Source: Nitrospira sp.
GTDB taxonomy: Bacteria; Nitrospirota; Nitrospiria; Nitrospirales; Nitrospiraceae
Assembly (NCBI GenBank): GCA_025935475.1
Contig: JAICVE010000062.1
Coordinates: 1 to 11,018 of the forward strand
Direction of reading: 5' to 3'
Length of the DNA stretch: 11,018 nucleotides
Below, piece after piece: positions 1 to 6,792 of this stretch (within the stretch, counting starts at the first letter, position 1; the number at the start of each line of letters is the position of its first letter). The notes under the pieces are model-generated. The model was not told the origin of the DNA and made no database searches. It saw only the letters and a list, made by a program, of their open reading frames with translations. The position numbers and the translations under genes are program-made.

Positions 1-1
1 C

Positions 2-562
2 AAAGAAGGCATCATCCTCCAAGGCGATCCCGCCCATCTTCGTGCGTCTCGGACCGACCTCTCGGCCTGTCTGACGCCGCATCGACCACACGGCACGTTG
101 CGTGACGCTTTAAAGCATGCCGACGTGTTCATTGGGCTGTCGGTCGGGAATCTCCTCAGCGCGGAGGACTTGGATCTCATGGCTCCTGACCGCATTGTCT
201 TTGCGATGGCGAATCCGGACCCAGAGGTCTCTCCCGAACTGGCGCTTTCACACTGCCGGATCTTTGCCACGGGACGCTCGGACTTTCCTAACCAGATCAA
301 CAACGCGTTGGCATTTCCCGGCATCTTCCGCGGCGCGCTCGACGTGCAAGCGATTGAAATCAACGAATCAATGAAACTCGCAGCCGCGCGGGCATTGGCG
401 GAAACGATTCCCAGGGCCGCGCTGAGCGAGGATTACATCATTCCCAGCATCTTCGACAAGGACGTGGTGCCGCGGGTATCACGGGCCGTCGCAGCAGCTG
501 CACACACCAGCGGGGCTGCCCGCCGGCGGTTGAAACTGTCCGAGGAACGCCCGACCGGTTAA
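2..562 (+). CDS. NAD(P)-dependent malic enzyme, C-terminal part (5' end outside the window)
   Basis: The reading frame is open from base 2 to the TAA at 560-562, giving the last 186 residues. Malic enzyme oxidatively decarboxylates malate to pyruvate and CO2 and reduces NAD(P). The visible part is the end of the NAD-binding domain. It contains ADVFIGLSVGNLL, then IVFAMANPDPEVSPE, then IFATGRSDFPNQINN, then FPGIFRGALDVQA and EDYIIPSIFDKDVVPRV. All of these are hallmark blocks of bacterial malic enzymes. The ATGRSDFPNQ block belongs to the conserved core and the chain ends soon after the IIPSIFD segment. There is therefore no phosphotransacetylase domain fused at the C-terminus, unlike long MaeB proteins. 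Cofactor preference (NAD or NADP) cannot be read from this part. No clear hairpin terminator follows; the next gene has its own promoter about 50 bases on. Confidence 0.93.
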   Translation, partial: KEGIILQGDPAHLRASRTDLSACLTPHRPHGTLRDALKHADVFIGLSVGNLLSAEDLDLMAPDRIVFAMANPDPEVSPELALSHCRIFATGRSDFPNQINNALAFPGIFRGALDVQAIEINESMKLAAARALAETIPRAALSEDYIIPSIFDKDVVPRVSRAVAAAAHTSGAARRRLKLSEERPTG

Positions 563-610
563 TCCTGACCGCCGGACTCGATCGCCACTTGCTTTCGCAT
601 CACCGCACCC

Positions 611-640
611 TTCAGCGCTACTGTGGGCCTATGCTACAAT
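611..640 (+). promoter_or_regulatory. Candidate sigma-70 promoter with extended -10 for the J-domain gene
   Basis: An extended -10 element, TGCTACAAT, lies at 632-640 (hexamer TACAAT at 635-640). A weak -35, TTCAGC, lies at 611-616 with an 18-base spacer. Transcription would begin near 647. An in-frame ATG at 639 sits inside the -10 hexamer and so would not be on the message, which favours the ATG at 669 as the true start. The same spacer and extended -10 form recurs at 9171-9200. Confidence 0.5.
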
Positions 641-668
641 GCCGCGAGCCCCGGGAGTGCAGACGTCG

Positions 669-1301
669 ATGCCCTTTTCCTCCAGCAAGTACATGAAGTT
701 CCGAAGCGGCATGCACAAACGAATCGGGTCCCTGCGCTCGAAGACTGAAGACAGCATGGAAGTCGCCGTCGACACGATGATGGAGGAGCGTGTCGATAGC
801 TACTTTCGAGTCGAACAGGGACTCGACGAAATCATCAAGTCCCTGCTACAGATTGAGGAAGAGCTCGAACAAATCTGCGATTTGTCCGGAGCCATGCGAC
901 TGGAATCAAGACTAGATTTCGTGGAAGACCGTTGGGACGATCTCGATAGCGAGATCCGTGAGCGGCCAAGGCGCCGCCGACGTCGCATCAGCCTTGCCGA
1001 CATGTTGAAGGCGGCCAGCGGGGGCGGGGGAGACCTGTCGCAGAGTCCAGGGAGCGTCAATAATGCAGTGGATGCCTATGCGATCATGGGGGTCGAGTTC
1101 GGCAGCTCCCTGGCCGATGTGACTGCCGCGTTCAGACAGAAGGCGAAGCTGCTTCATCCGGATGCCAATCAGGGGGATCGCAGTTCCGAACCAGAATTGC
1201 GGCGCATGCTCGAAGCCTATCAATTCTTGAAGGAATACTTGAGCCTCAGCAATACAGAGCCCATGCGGCCGCCCGATCGTCCCTTCAGTCCAGCCGAGTA
1301 A
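669..1301 (+). CDS. Protein with a C-terminal J-domain (Hsp40-like co-chaperone)
   Basis: This 210-residue protein carries a J-domain at its C-terminus, roughly residues 134-192. Helix II is followed by an intact HPD tripeptide (residues 163-165, in LLHPDANQGD) and then a helix III-like segment (ELRRMLEAYQFLKEYL). The HPD loop is what stimulates ATP hydrolysis by DnaK-type Hsp70s, so an Hsp70 partner is expected. Residues about 40-95 are acidic and helical, likely a coiled coil. An arginine-rich tract (residues 99-106) and a Gly/Ser linker follow. There is no G/F region, zinc domain or DnaJ C-terminal domain, making this a class C J-protein. An ATG at 639 would add 10 residues but falls in the predicted -10 box. 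The ATG at 669 has GGGAG at 653-657, 11 bases upstream. RNase D starts 7 bases after the stop, suggesting co-transcription. The client is unknown. Confidence 0.8.
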   Translation: MPFSSSKYMKFRSGMHKRIGSLRSKTEDSMEVAVDTMMEERVDSYFRVEQGLDEIIKSLLQIEEELEQICDLSGAMRLESRLDFVEDRWDDLDSEIRERPRRRRRRISLADMLKAASGGGGDLSQSPGSVNNAVDAYAIMGVEFGSSLADVTAAFRQKAKLLHPDANQGDRSSEPELRRMLEAYQFLKEYLSLSNTEPMRPPDRPFSPAE

Positions 1302-1308
1302 ACATCTT

Positions 1309-2520
1309 GTGACCACTCCTTTGCAGGAACAGTACATCACCAACGGCGCAGCGCTGGAGACGCTTTGTCGGCAATTACGGTCGAGCCGGCGGTTGGGCCT
1401 GGATACGGAATTCGTCGGCGAAGACAGCTTCATTCCAAAACTGGAGCTCATTCAGGTGGCCGCTCAGGACATTTCGGCCGTCATTGATTTTCCAGCCGTC
1501 CAGGCCAACGGCTCTCTGGCTCCGTTTTGGGAATTGATCTGCGATCCGCACGTGGAAAAGATCGTCCATGCAGGCCGCCAGGATCTCGATCTGTTTGCGC
1601 TGCACGCTGGCCAAATTCCCAAGCCGTTTTTCGATACCCAGATTGCCGCCGCCATGCTGGGATTCGGCGCCCAAGTCGCTTATGCCAATCTGGTGCAGCG
1701 GATCCATGGCACCAAACTCGCGAAAGCACATACATTTACCAATTGGAGCGCTCGTCCTCTCTCGACCGATCAAATCGCTTACGCGGCGGAAGACGTGCAG
1801 TTCTTGCTCCCCCTCCATACGCATCTGCAGAAGCGCCTGCATGCGCTGGGACGCACCGAATGGGTCCGAGAGGAGTTCTCACGGTTGGAAACTGCCGTGA
1901 CAGAAAAAAGCAAGGATCCTCTCGACCGCTACCAGCGAATCAGAGGATGGGACAGTCTCAAACCAAAACACGCCGCCATTCTACGGGATCTCGCTGCGTG
2001 GCGTGAAACGGAAGCCCGGCGACGTAATGTCCCGCGGGGGCGCGTGATGCGCGATGAGGTCTTGTTGCAGCTCGCGCGGCATCCGCCAGCGACTGTGGAA
2101 GAACTGCGCGGCCTCCGCGGATTGCACGGTGGTGAAATCGACCGCAACGGTGAGCAGTTGATCGCCACCATCACGGCATCTCTGGCGCTGCCGCCGTCTG
2201 CGTGGCCGCAGGTGCCGCGGGACCGCAAACCTGAACCGGAATCGATCGGACTGGTTGAGCTGCTTCAGGCGGTCCTTAAGGCTCGCGCGGCCGATGCCGA
2301 AATCGCCCCCACTCTGTTGGCCACGAGTGGTGACCTTCAGGCTCTCGTCGAAGCCAAGGAAAAACACAAAATCCCCGACCTGCCGGTCTTGCGTGGATGG
2401 CGGCGTGAATTGATCGGTGATCTGCTTGTACAAATTCTGGATGGCAAGGTGAGAGTGTCTGTAGACCCTGAGAAAGGGATGTTGCGCATGTCAGGTGATC
2501 CCGCGCCACACCCGCAGTAG
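1309..2520 (+). CDS. rnd: Ribonuclease D (DEDDy 3'-5' exoribonuclease with HRDC domain)
   Basis: RNase D trims the 3' ends of tRNA precursors and other small RNAs using two metal ions. The 403-residue length is close to the usual size of about 375-400. The exonuclease domain fills residues about 15-190, with motif I DTE (D32, E34), motif II HAGRQDLDLF (D92) and motif III YAAED (Y158, D162), i.e. the tyrosine-type DEDD set. An HRDC domain follows at about 215-275, with AAWRETEARRRNVPRGRVMRD as its core. The remaining C-terminal 120 residues are less recognisable but are usual in this family. The start is GTG at 1309. No strong Shine-Dalgarno is visible and the preceding stop is only 7 bases away, so translation is probably coupled to the J-domain gene. 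All catalytic residues are present. Confidence 0.95.
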   Translation: MTTPLQEQYITNGAALETLCRQLRSSRRLGLDTEFVGEDSFIPKLELIQVAAQDISAVIDFPAVQANGSLAPFWELICDPHVEKIVHAGRQDLDLFALHAGQIPKPFFDTQIAAAMLGFGAQVAYANLVQRIHGTKLAKAHTFTNWSARPLSTDQIAYAAEDVQFLLPLHTHLQKRLHALGRTEWVREEFSRLETAVTEKSKDPLDRYQRIRGWDSLKPKHAAILRDLAAWRETEARRRNVPRGRVMRDEVLLQLARHPPATVEELRGLRGLHGGEIDRNGEQLIATITASLALPPSAWPQVPRDRKPEPESIGLVELLQAVLKARAADAEIAPTLLATSGDLQALVEAKEKHKIPDLPVLRGWRRELIGDLLVQILDGKVRVSVDPEKGMLRMSGDPAPHPQ

Positions 2521-2685
2521 TATCCGACCTCTGCCCGCATCTGTTCAAAAGTTACCGCTCGCGATGACAAACCTGCACTACGAGGGCCGCGCCGTCATAG
2601 GTTCTGCGCAACGGCGGACTGGAAACGGGCGAGCTTCCTGATCAATCCGTATAGACTGAGGCAATACCTCCCAATGCGTTTTTGG

Positions 2686-2706
2686 TACAAAACTCGCACG
2701 TGGAGG
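2686..2706 (+). promoter_or_regulatory. Possible extended -10 and ribosome binding site for the GGDEF-like membrane protein
   Basis: TGGTACAAA at 2683-2691 resembles an extended -10, and GGAGG at 2702-2706 could be the ribosome binding site for the ATG at 2723. Its 16-base spacing is longer than ideal. No good -35 box is found 17-18 bases upstream. The rest of the 202-base spacer after rnd holds only a weak 6-bp inverted repeat (CGCCGT/ACGGCG, 15-base loop, around 2588-2614) without a T-tract, which I do not call a terminator. Confidence 0.25.
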
Positions 2707-2722
2707 ATTCTAAGCTGCGAGA

Positions 2723-4021
2723 ATGCTGTATCGCCTGCTACAACTGCTGTTGACGTTTGTGTTTCCAGGTGGGCTGCTCTTCGTGGCAGCACTTGGGTTT
2801 CTACGTCCCCAAGGGCTGCCTGTCTGGTGCCAGGGTCCTGTCGCAGCGCTACCCTACCTCGCATTGACGTTTGGTCTCGTCTTCGGCTGGTACTTTGCCA
2901 GCACTCGAATGCTGCTTTCGCTTCTCAGCCTGACCTTTGCCAGCCAAGCCCTGGTCACATGGCCACTCGATACTAACTACGCATCGGTCTCGCACACGAT
3001 CTTTGCTGCGACGACGTTTCTCCTGCCGCTCAATTTCCTGGCGTTCTCCATCCTTAAGGAAGAGGCGATTGGCAGCCTCCGTGGAGCCGTACTCGTGCTG
3101 CTATTTCTGGTTCAGCCCTTCGTCGTGCTGTGGCTCTGCGACCCCACCAACCAGGACATGGCCTTGGCGCTTCAAACGGATTACCTTCCCGCCTGGTCGG
3201 CGTCTTGGACCCCGGTTCCTCAAGCAGCCCTATTGGTGTTTCTCATCTCCGGCCTGATGCACCTCGTACGCTTTGTGCTGCGACGGCATCCGATGGATGC
3301 TGGCGCGACGTGGGGATTGGCGGCTGTATTTCTCGCGTACCATGGCACGCAGTTCGGATGGCGGCCAACGAACTTCTTCGCGACCGCCGGGCTCATCTTG
3401 TTCTTGTCCCTTGTGCAGGCCTCCTATCAGCAAACCTACCGCGATGCACTGACCGGCATCCCAGGGCGGATCGCGTACGAGGAAGCGACGGCCCAACTGG
3501 GCGGACAGTTTGCCATGGCGGTATTGGCCATCGATCAGCTGAAAACGTATGCCGGGACCCACGGTAAACGCGTCGTTGAACAAATCCTCAAGTTGGCTGC
3601 GACCAAAGTCCAGGCTGGCTGTCGAGCGGGGCGGGTGTTCCGCGTAAGCGGAGAGGAACTGACCTTGCTGTTTTCCCGTCAGTCGGCAGTGGAAGTACTC
3701 GTCGAGTTGGAGAACATCAGGAAGAGTCTGGAGTCGACCGCTCTGTATTTACGTGACGGCCAGCGGGTCTGGGACAACACCAGGGGCGCTGCTACGCCGG
3801 GCCGGAACGACCAGGAACTTTCGATAACGGCCAGTGTCGGGGTGGCGGACTCCGCCACGGAGGGAACCACACTCGGCATGGTGATCAAGGCGGCGTATCG
3901 TGCGCTGTACGAGGCCAAGGCGGGAGGCGGGAATGTCGTGAAGCGCGGGCCAGTTGCGGTGGCATCATTGAGACGGTCGTCTCGATACCCGGCTCCTGTC
4001 AGCACCGGCAGCGAATCCTAA
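2723..4021 (+). CDS. Multi-pass membrane protein with degenerate GGDEF (diguanylate cyclase-like) domain
   Basis: The 432-residue protein starts with about seven to eight hydrophobic segments (roughly 1-27, 41-60, 63-80, 92-111, 119-138, 166-186, 196-210, 216-233). A GGDEF-fold domain follows (about 235-408). The fold is marked by the entry motif DALTGIPGR (241-249), by ITASVGVAD (368-376) and by the closing YRALYEAKAGGGNVV. The residues needed for making cyclic di-GMP are mostly lost. The first metal-binding Asp of the usual DID is Ala269, the guanine-contacting Asn eight residues later is also Ala, and GGDEF itself reads SGEEL (309-313). I infer a membrane sensor that binds a nucleotide, or nothing, rather than an active cyclase. 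The ATG at 2723 begins the first membrane segment directly. Its stop lies 6 bases from the convergent ArsC-family gene. Confidence 0.82.
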   Translation: MLYRLLQLLLTFVFPGGLLFVAALGFLRPQGLPVWCQGPVAALPYLALTFGLVFGWYFASTRMLLSLLSLTFASQALVTWPLDTNYASVSHTIFAATTFLLPLNFLAFSILKEEAIGSLRGAVLVLLFLVQPFVVLWLCDPTNQDMALALQTDYLPAWSASWTPVPQAALLVFLISGLMHLVRFVLRRHPMDAGATWGLAAVFLAYHGTQFGWRPTNFFATAGLILFLSLVQASYQQTYRDALTGIPGRIAYEEATAQLGGQFAMAVLAIDQLKTYAGTHGKRVVEQILKLAATKVQAGCRAGRVFRVSGEELTLLFSRQSAVEVLVELENIRKSLESTALYLRDGQRVWDNTRGAATPGRNDQELSITASVGVADSATEGTTLGMVIKAAYRALYEAKAGGGNVVKRGPVAVASLRRSSRYPAPVSTGSES

Positions 4022-4027
4022 AAGCTC

Positions 4028-4378
4028 TCACAACAGCTCCTTCACACGATCAGCCGGCCTGACCAGCCAAGCCTTTTCACCCTTCTCGACAATCGGACGT
4101 TGAATTAAATCCGGATGCTCCACCATCAGGTCGATCAAGGCGTCGTCGGACAGCGTGGTCTTCGCAAGCTCCAATTTCTTATAGAGATCTTCTTTTGATC
4201 TGAGGATGTCGCGCGGCGACAATCCGGCCTTCTTCAACAGCGCTGTCAGCCGCGATTTTGTAAACCGCTCTTCGTAATAATTGACAGTGGTGAACGGCAT
4301 GCCGCTCTCCTTGAGCAATTGCACCGCCTGCCGGCACGTGGAACACGTCGGTTTCTGATAGATGGTCAGTTGAGACAT
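4028..4378 (-). CDS. ArsC/Spx-family reductase (arsenate reductase-like, thioredoxin fold)
   Basis: A 116-residue single-domain protein, the normal length for the glutaredoxin-coupled ArsC family. The N-terminus, LTIYQKPTCSTCRQA, carries Cys12 and Cys15 in a CxxC arrangement. Arg60, Arg94 (in QRPIV) and Arg107 (in WLVRP) fall at the numbers of the arsenate-binding arginines of the E. coli plasmid R773 ArsC. That supports a reductase-type active site. The extra Cys15 recalls Spx and YffB-type relatives, so the substrate may be another oxyanion or a protein thiol. No ars regulator or efflux gene is in the window, so arsenic resistance is not supported by context. The ATG at 4376-4378 has AAGGAG (complement of 4384-4389) 5 bases upstream. 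It is divergent from the zinc-ribbon gene and convergent with the GGDEF-like gene. Confidence 0.85.
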   Translation of the reverse strand: MSQLTIYQKPTCSTCRQAVQLLKESGMPFTTVNYYEERFTKSRLTALLKKAGLSPRDILRSKEDLYKKLELAKTTLSDDALIDLMVEHPDLIQRPIVEKGEKAWLVRPADRVKELL

Positions 4379-4408
4379 GCAGACTCCTTTGCACCCCGAA
4401 TTGATGCC

Positions 4409-4438
4409 TTGACGTCTTTTTTTTTCCTATGGTACACG
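4409..4438 (+). promoter_or_regulatory. Candidate promoter for the zinc-ribbon gene
   Basis: TTGACG at 4409-4414 is followed, after 18 bases that include a run of nine T, by TGGTACACG (extended -10; hexamer 4433-4438). Spacing and the TATGGTA context match the promoter at 9171-9200, though the last -10 bases are poor. If used, transcription starts near 4445, downstream of the first in-frame ATG (4429). Confidence 0.4.
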
Positions 4439-4842
4439 TTGCCATCGGTCACACTGACGTCCCAACGCCCACGATGCCAACGGTAGGAACAAGTTCCAGC
4501 GGCCACTTCGCTTGTGCCAGCCCCACGCAGCATTCTCTGCGCGATCTTCGCACGAAGCGAAAGGGACAACCGGTGTTTGTCATTGGCCACGTGCTCGAAC
4601 GCAAGGGACAGGAAGCCACCTTCGAGGTCTTCAACGATCGCCTTGCCGTGGTGAAATTTGGCGACGGTGTGGCCATCGGGTATGACCCCTACGAACTGCT
4701 TCTACCAACGGACATCGATCCGGATGGAACCGCCTATTTTGAAATCCGTCCCTGCACCCACTGTCAACAACTCTTTCCGCTGACGTCCGGCGAGTGCGAA
4801 TCGGACACGGAACCGACGACCTGCCCAGAGTGCCGCGGCTAG
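4429..4842 (+). CDS. Small hypothetical protein with C-terminal zinc ribbon
   Basis: I do not recognise the family. The longest reading is 137 residues. The middle (about 47-100) is a compact, probably beta-rich segment (VFVIGHVLERKGQEATFEVF, then RLAVVKFGDGVAIGYDPYELL). The C-terminus has CTHC (109-112) and CPEC (132-135), 19 residues apart, with another Cys at 123, so a structural zinc ribbon is likely. The first 45 residues are low-complexity and Thr/Ser/Pro-rich, and may not be translated. The ATG at 4429 overlaps the predicted -10 element. Alternatives in frame are ATG 4474, which lacks an evident ribosome binding site, and GTG 4573, which has AAGGGA at 4561-4566 six bases upstream and gives an 89-residue protein. 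The stop and the C-terminal half are secure; the start is not. A nucleic-acid or protein-binding role is possible but not shown. Confidence 0.6.
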   Translation: MVHVAIGHTDVPTPTMPTVGTSSSGHFACASPTQHSLRDLRTKRKGQPVFVIGHVLERKGQEATFEVFNDRLAVVKFGDGVAIGYDPYELLLPTDIDPDGTAYFEIRPCTHCQQLFPLTSGECESDTEPTTCPECRG

Positions 4843-4869
4843 CCGCCTTCAGAGCCCTGCCTGCTGATG

Positions 4870-5253
4870 TCAATCAACGAGCGGTGCCACCTCGATGGCC
4901 TTCTTGATCAAGCAATCTCCTGCAAACGACTGCAGCGACATGGGAAGCATGCTCGCATCGATAATCCGCACCGTGACGACGCGATATCCCTCCGGTGCCT
5001 TCGTCCCTTCCACGCGCATCGCGTGACAGATCTCCAGTTTTTTCCAGATCAGATTGTTGAGAATGGCGTCGGACGCAAGGAGCTTGGTATCCGTGGCCAC
5101 ATCGTTGACAGAGGCTTTGACCGCAACGCGGGATTTGTCCTTGGGTACTTCACTGACGACGGCAAAGATGAGCAGCTCCTCCTCCGCATGCCCTGCCAGG
5201 CCCGCTCCAATAACGAATGCGAGCAGGACCGCCACCCCACACAACCCCTTCAT
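4870..5253 (-). CDS. Small exported protein of unknown function
   Basis: A 127-residue protein that I cannot assign to a family. The N-terminus (MKGLCGVAVLLAFVIGAGLA) is a typical Sec signal peptide with likely cleavage after GHA (residue 23), leaving a mature periplasmic or outer-surface domain of about 104 residues. Cys5 is not in a convincing lipobox. The mature part alternates beta-like segments (LLIFAVVSEV, SRVAVKASV, YRVVTVRIID) and has two cysteines (76 and 114) that could form a disulfide. The ATG at 5251-5253 has GAGGA (complement of 5259-5263) 5 bases upstream, a good ribosome binding site. Its stop is 27 bases from the convergent zinc-ribbon gene. No neighbour explains its role. 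Confidence 0.7.
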   Translation of the reverse strand: MKGLCGVAVLLAFVIGAGLAGHAEEELLIFAVVSEVPKDKSRVAVKASVNDVATDTKLLASDAILNNLIWKKLEICHAMRVEGTKAPEGYRVVTVRIIDASMLPMSLQSFAGDCLIKKAIEVAPLVD

Positions 5254-5620
5254 GCCCGTCCTCGCCTCATCCTTCTCCAGAGAGTGCGATGCGGTTCTCC
5301 AAGCGATGGCGACGGCTACCGAGCGGGTCCAGATCCGCCATGACTGAGGGTCTTAGCTTCCGGCGGCTTCGCGGGAGTCGGCGACCGTAAGGGATCACTG
5401 CGTTTGAAGCCCACAGTGGGACGGCAATCAGGACGACCAGTTCGGCGCCAATAGGAAACGGCAGGAGGCATTTGCGTTTGATGGTGCGCGGCGAACTCAT
5501 CGAAGCCAGTATGCCAACCGGGTCATACCATTTCAAGGTCGCAATCAACATCGCGATGAGATCTCGCCAAACGCTTGCTTCGCTCGTGGGAAGTAGGCAG
5601 AGTAGGGTGGGAGTTTGTTC
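5254..5620. other. Gene-poor spacer between divergent genes
   Basis: These 367 bases separate the exported-protein gene (-) from citrate synthase (+). A minus-strand frame is open from 5629 down to 5267 and would end 13 bases before the exported-protein gene. It includes one hydrophobic stretch (ELVVLIAVPLWASNAVIPYG). However, no internal start (5551 or 5500) has a ribosome binding site, and the rest is Arg/Pro/Ser-rich, as expected of a chance frame. TTGCTT at 5575-5580 could be a -35 for citrate synthase but no matching -10 is convincing. No RNA gene or repeat was seen. Confidence 0.4.
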
Positions 5621-6754
5621 ATGCCGCATGATTTCATGCCGGGCCTTGCCGGAATTCCTGCCGCCAAATCTGCCGTCAGCGACGTCGACGGGGAACGTGG
5701 CGTCCTCGAATATCGCGGCATCCGCGTGGAAGAGCTGTGCAAGCGCTCGTCATACCTGGAAACCACGTACCTACTTCTCTTCGGCCATCTCCCAACACGC
5801 TCAGCACTCGAGAGATGGGAACAAGATATTGCTCTTCATCGGCGCCTCAAATACTCGATCATAGATCTCATGAAATGTCTCCCCGAGCAGGGCCATCCAA
5901 TGGATGCCCTGCAAGCGGCAGTGGCTGCGCTGGGGATGTTCTATCCCGGCCGCAATGTCACAGATATGGAGAACAATTACTGGTCGGCCGTGCGGTTAAT
6001 CGCCAAACTCCCCACAATCGTCGCAGCCTGGGCGAGGCTCCGCCGCGGGGACGATACCATCGCCCCGCGCGACGAGCTGGGCTTCAGTGAAAATTTTTTC
6101 TACATGCTCACCGAAACGACGGCGCATCCACTGTGGGTCGACATTTTCGACGATTGCCTCATCCTGCACGCCGAGCACACGATGAATGCCTCAACTTTTA
6201 CGGGTCTCGTGACGGCCTCCACGTTGGCCGACCCGTACACGGTCGTCGCCTCGTCGATCGGCGCGCTGAAAGGGCCCTTGCACGGGGGCGCAAACGAAGA
6301 AGTCGTGGAGATGCTGAAGAAGATCGGGACGGAGGATCGGGCAGCCTCCTATGTGGAAGAGCAGCTACGCAACAAGCGTAAGCTTATGGGTTTTGGACAC
6401 CGAGTCTATAAAGTGAAAGACCCGCGCGCGACAATCTTACAGGGCCTTTGCGAAACCCTTTTCCAAACCTGCGGCACTTCCCAGCTATACGACATCGCGC
6501 TGCGCGTTGAACGGAGAGCGGGCGAATTGTTTAAGGGGAAAGCCGTCCATCCCAATGTAGATTTTTACTCAGGGATTATCTACGAGAAGATGGGTATCGA
6601 TACGGATCTGTTTACACCCATATTTGCCATGGCGCGAGTCTCCGGCTGGCTTGCCCATTGGCTGGAACAGCTCAGAGAAAACAAACTCTTTCGCCCCGAC
6701 CAGATTTATGCAGGCGAGCATGATCGTCCCTATGTTCCCCTCGACCAGCGCTAG
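5621..6754 (+). CDS. gltA: Citrate synthase
   Basis: Condenses acetyl-CoA and oxaloacetate to citrate in the cytoplasm. The 377-residue length fits the short dimeric bacterial type rather than the longer NADH-regulated hexameric GltA, so the gene symbol is by function only. Family blocks are in order: PGLAGIPAAKSAVSDVDGE and LEYRGI near the N-terminus, LHAEHTMNASTF (182-193, catalytic His region), KGPLHGGANEE (217-227, catalytic His221), GFGHRVYKVKDPR (257-269, substrate Arg/His) and HPNVDFYSG (310-318, catalytic Asp314). Catalytic residues are intact. The ATG at 5621 has GGGAG at 5609-5613 seven bases upstream. An in-frame TTG at 5615 is possible but less likely. The hsp20 gene follows after 124 bases with no clear GC-rich terminator between, so read-through is possible. 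In an autotroph using a reductive TCA cycle this enzyme would serve the oxidative or biosynthetic direction. Confidence 0.96.
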   Translation: MPHDFMPGLAGIPAAKSAVSDVDGERGVLEYRGIRVEELCKRSSYLETTYLLLFGHLPTRSALERWEQDIALHRRLKYSIIDLMKCLPEQGHPMDALQAAVAALGMFYPGRNVTDMENNYWSAVRLIAKLPTIVAAWARLRRGDDTIAPRDELGFSENFFYMLTETTAHPLWVDIFDDCLILHAEHTMNASTFTGLVTASTLADPYTVVASSIGALKGPLHGGANEEVVEMLKKIGTEDRAASYVEEQLRNKRKLMGFGHRVYKVKDPRATILQGLCETLFQTCGTSQLYDIALRVERRAGELFKGKAVHPNVDFYSGIIYEKMGIDTDLFTPIFAMARVSGWLAHWLEQLRENKLFRPDQIYAGEHDRPYVPLDQR

Positions 6755-6792
6755 CGTGTTGAACCCTTCCCCCTTGACTTGCGGGTGAACAG

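Noticed and set aside
912..1451. Minus-strand open frame of 179 residues across the J-domain gene and the start of rnd
   Set aside because: It is antisense to two genes with clear domain evidence and has no recognisable motif or ribosome binding site; it is a compositional shadow.
1981..2433. Minus-strand open frame of 150 residues inside rnd
   Set aside because: It lies antisense to the HRDC and C-terminal region of RNase D, with a Gln/Arg-rich chance-like composition.
2588..2614. Inverted repeat CGCCGT/ACGGCG as a terminator after rnd
   Set aside because: Only 6 bp with a 15-base loop and no T-tract on either side.
5267..5629. Minus-strand open frame of 120 residues with one hydrophobic stretch, ending 13 bases before the exported-protein gene
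   Set aside because: It overlaps the citrate synthase start, no start codon in it has a ribosome binding site, and its composition is Arg/Pro/Ser-rich like a chance frame. Conservation in relatives would be needed to revive it.
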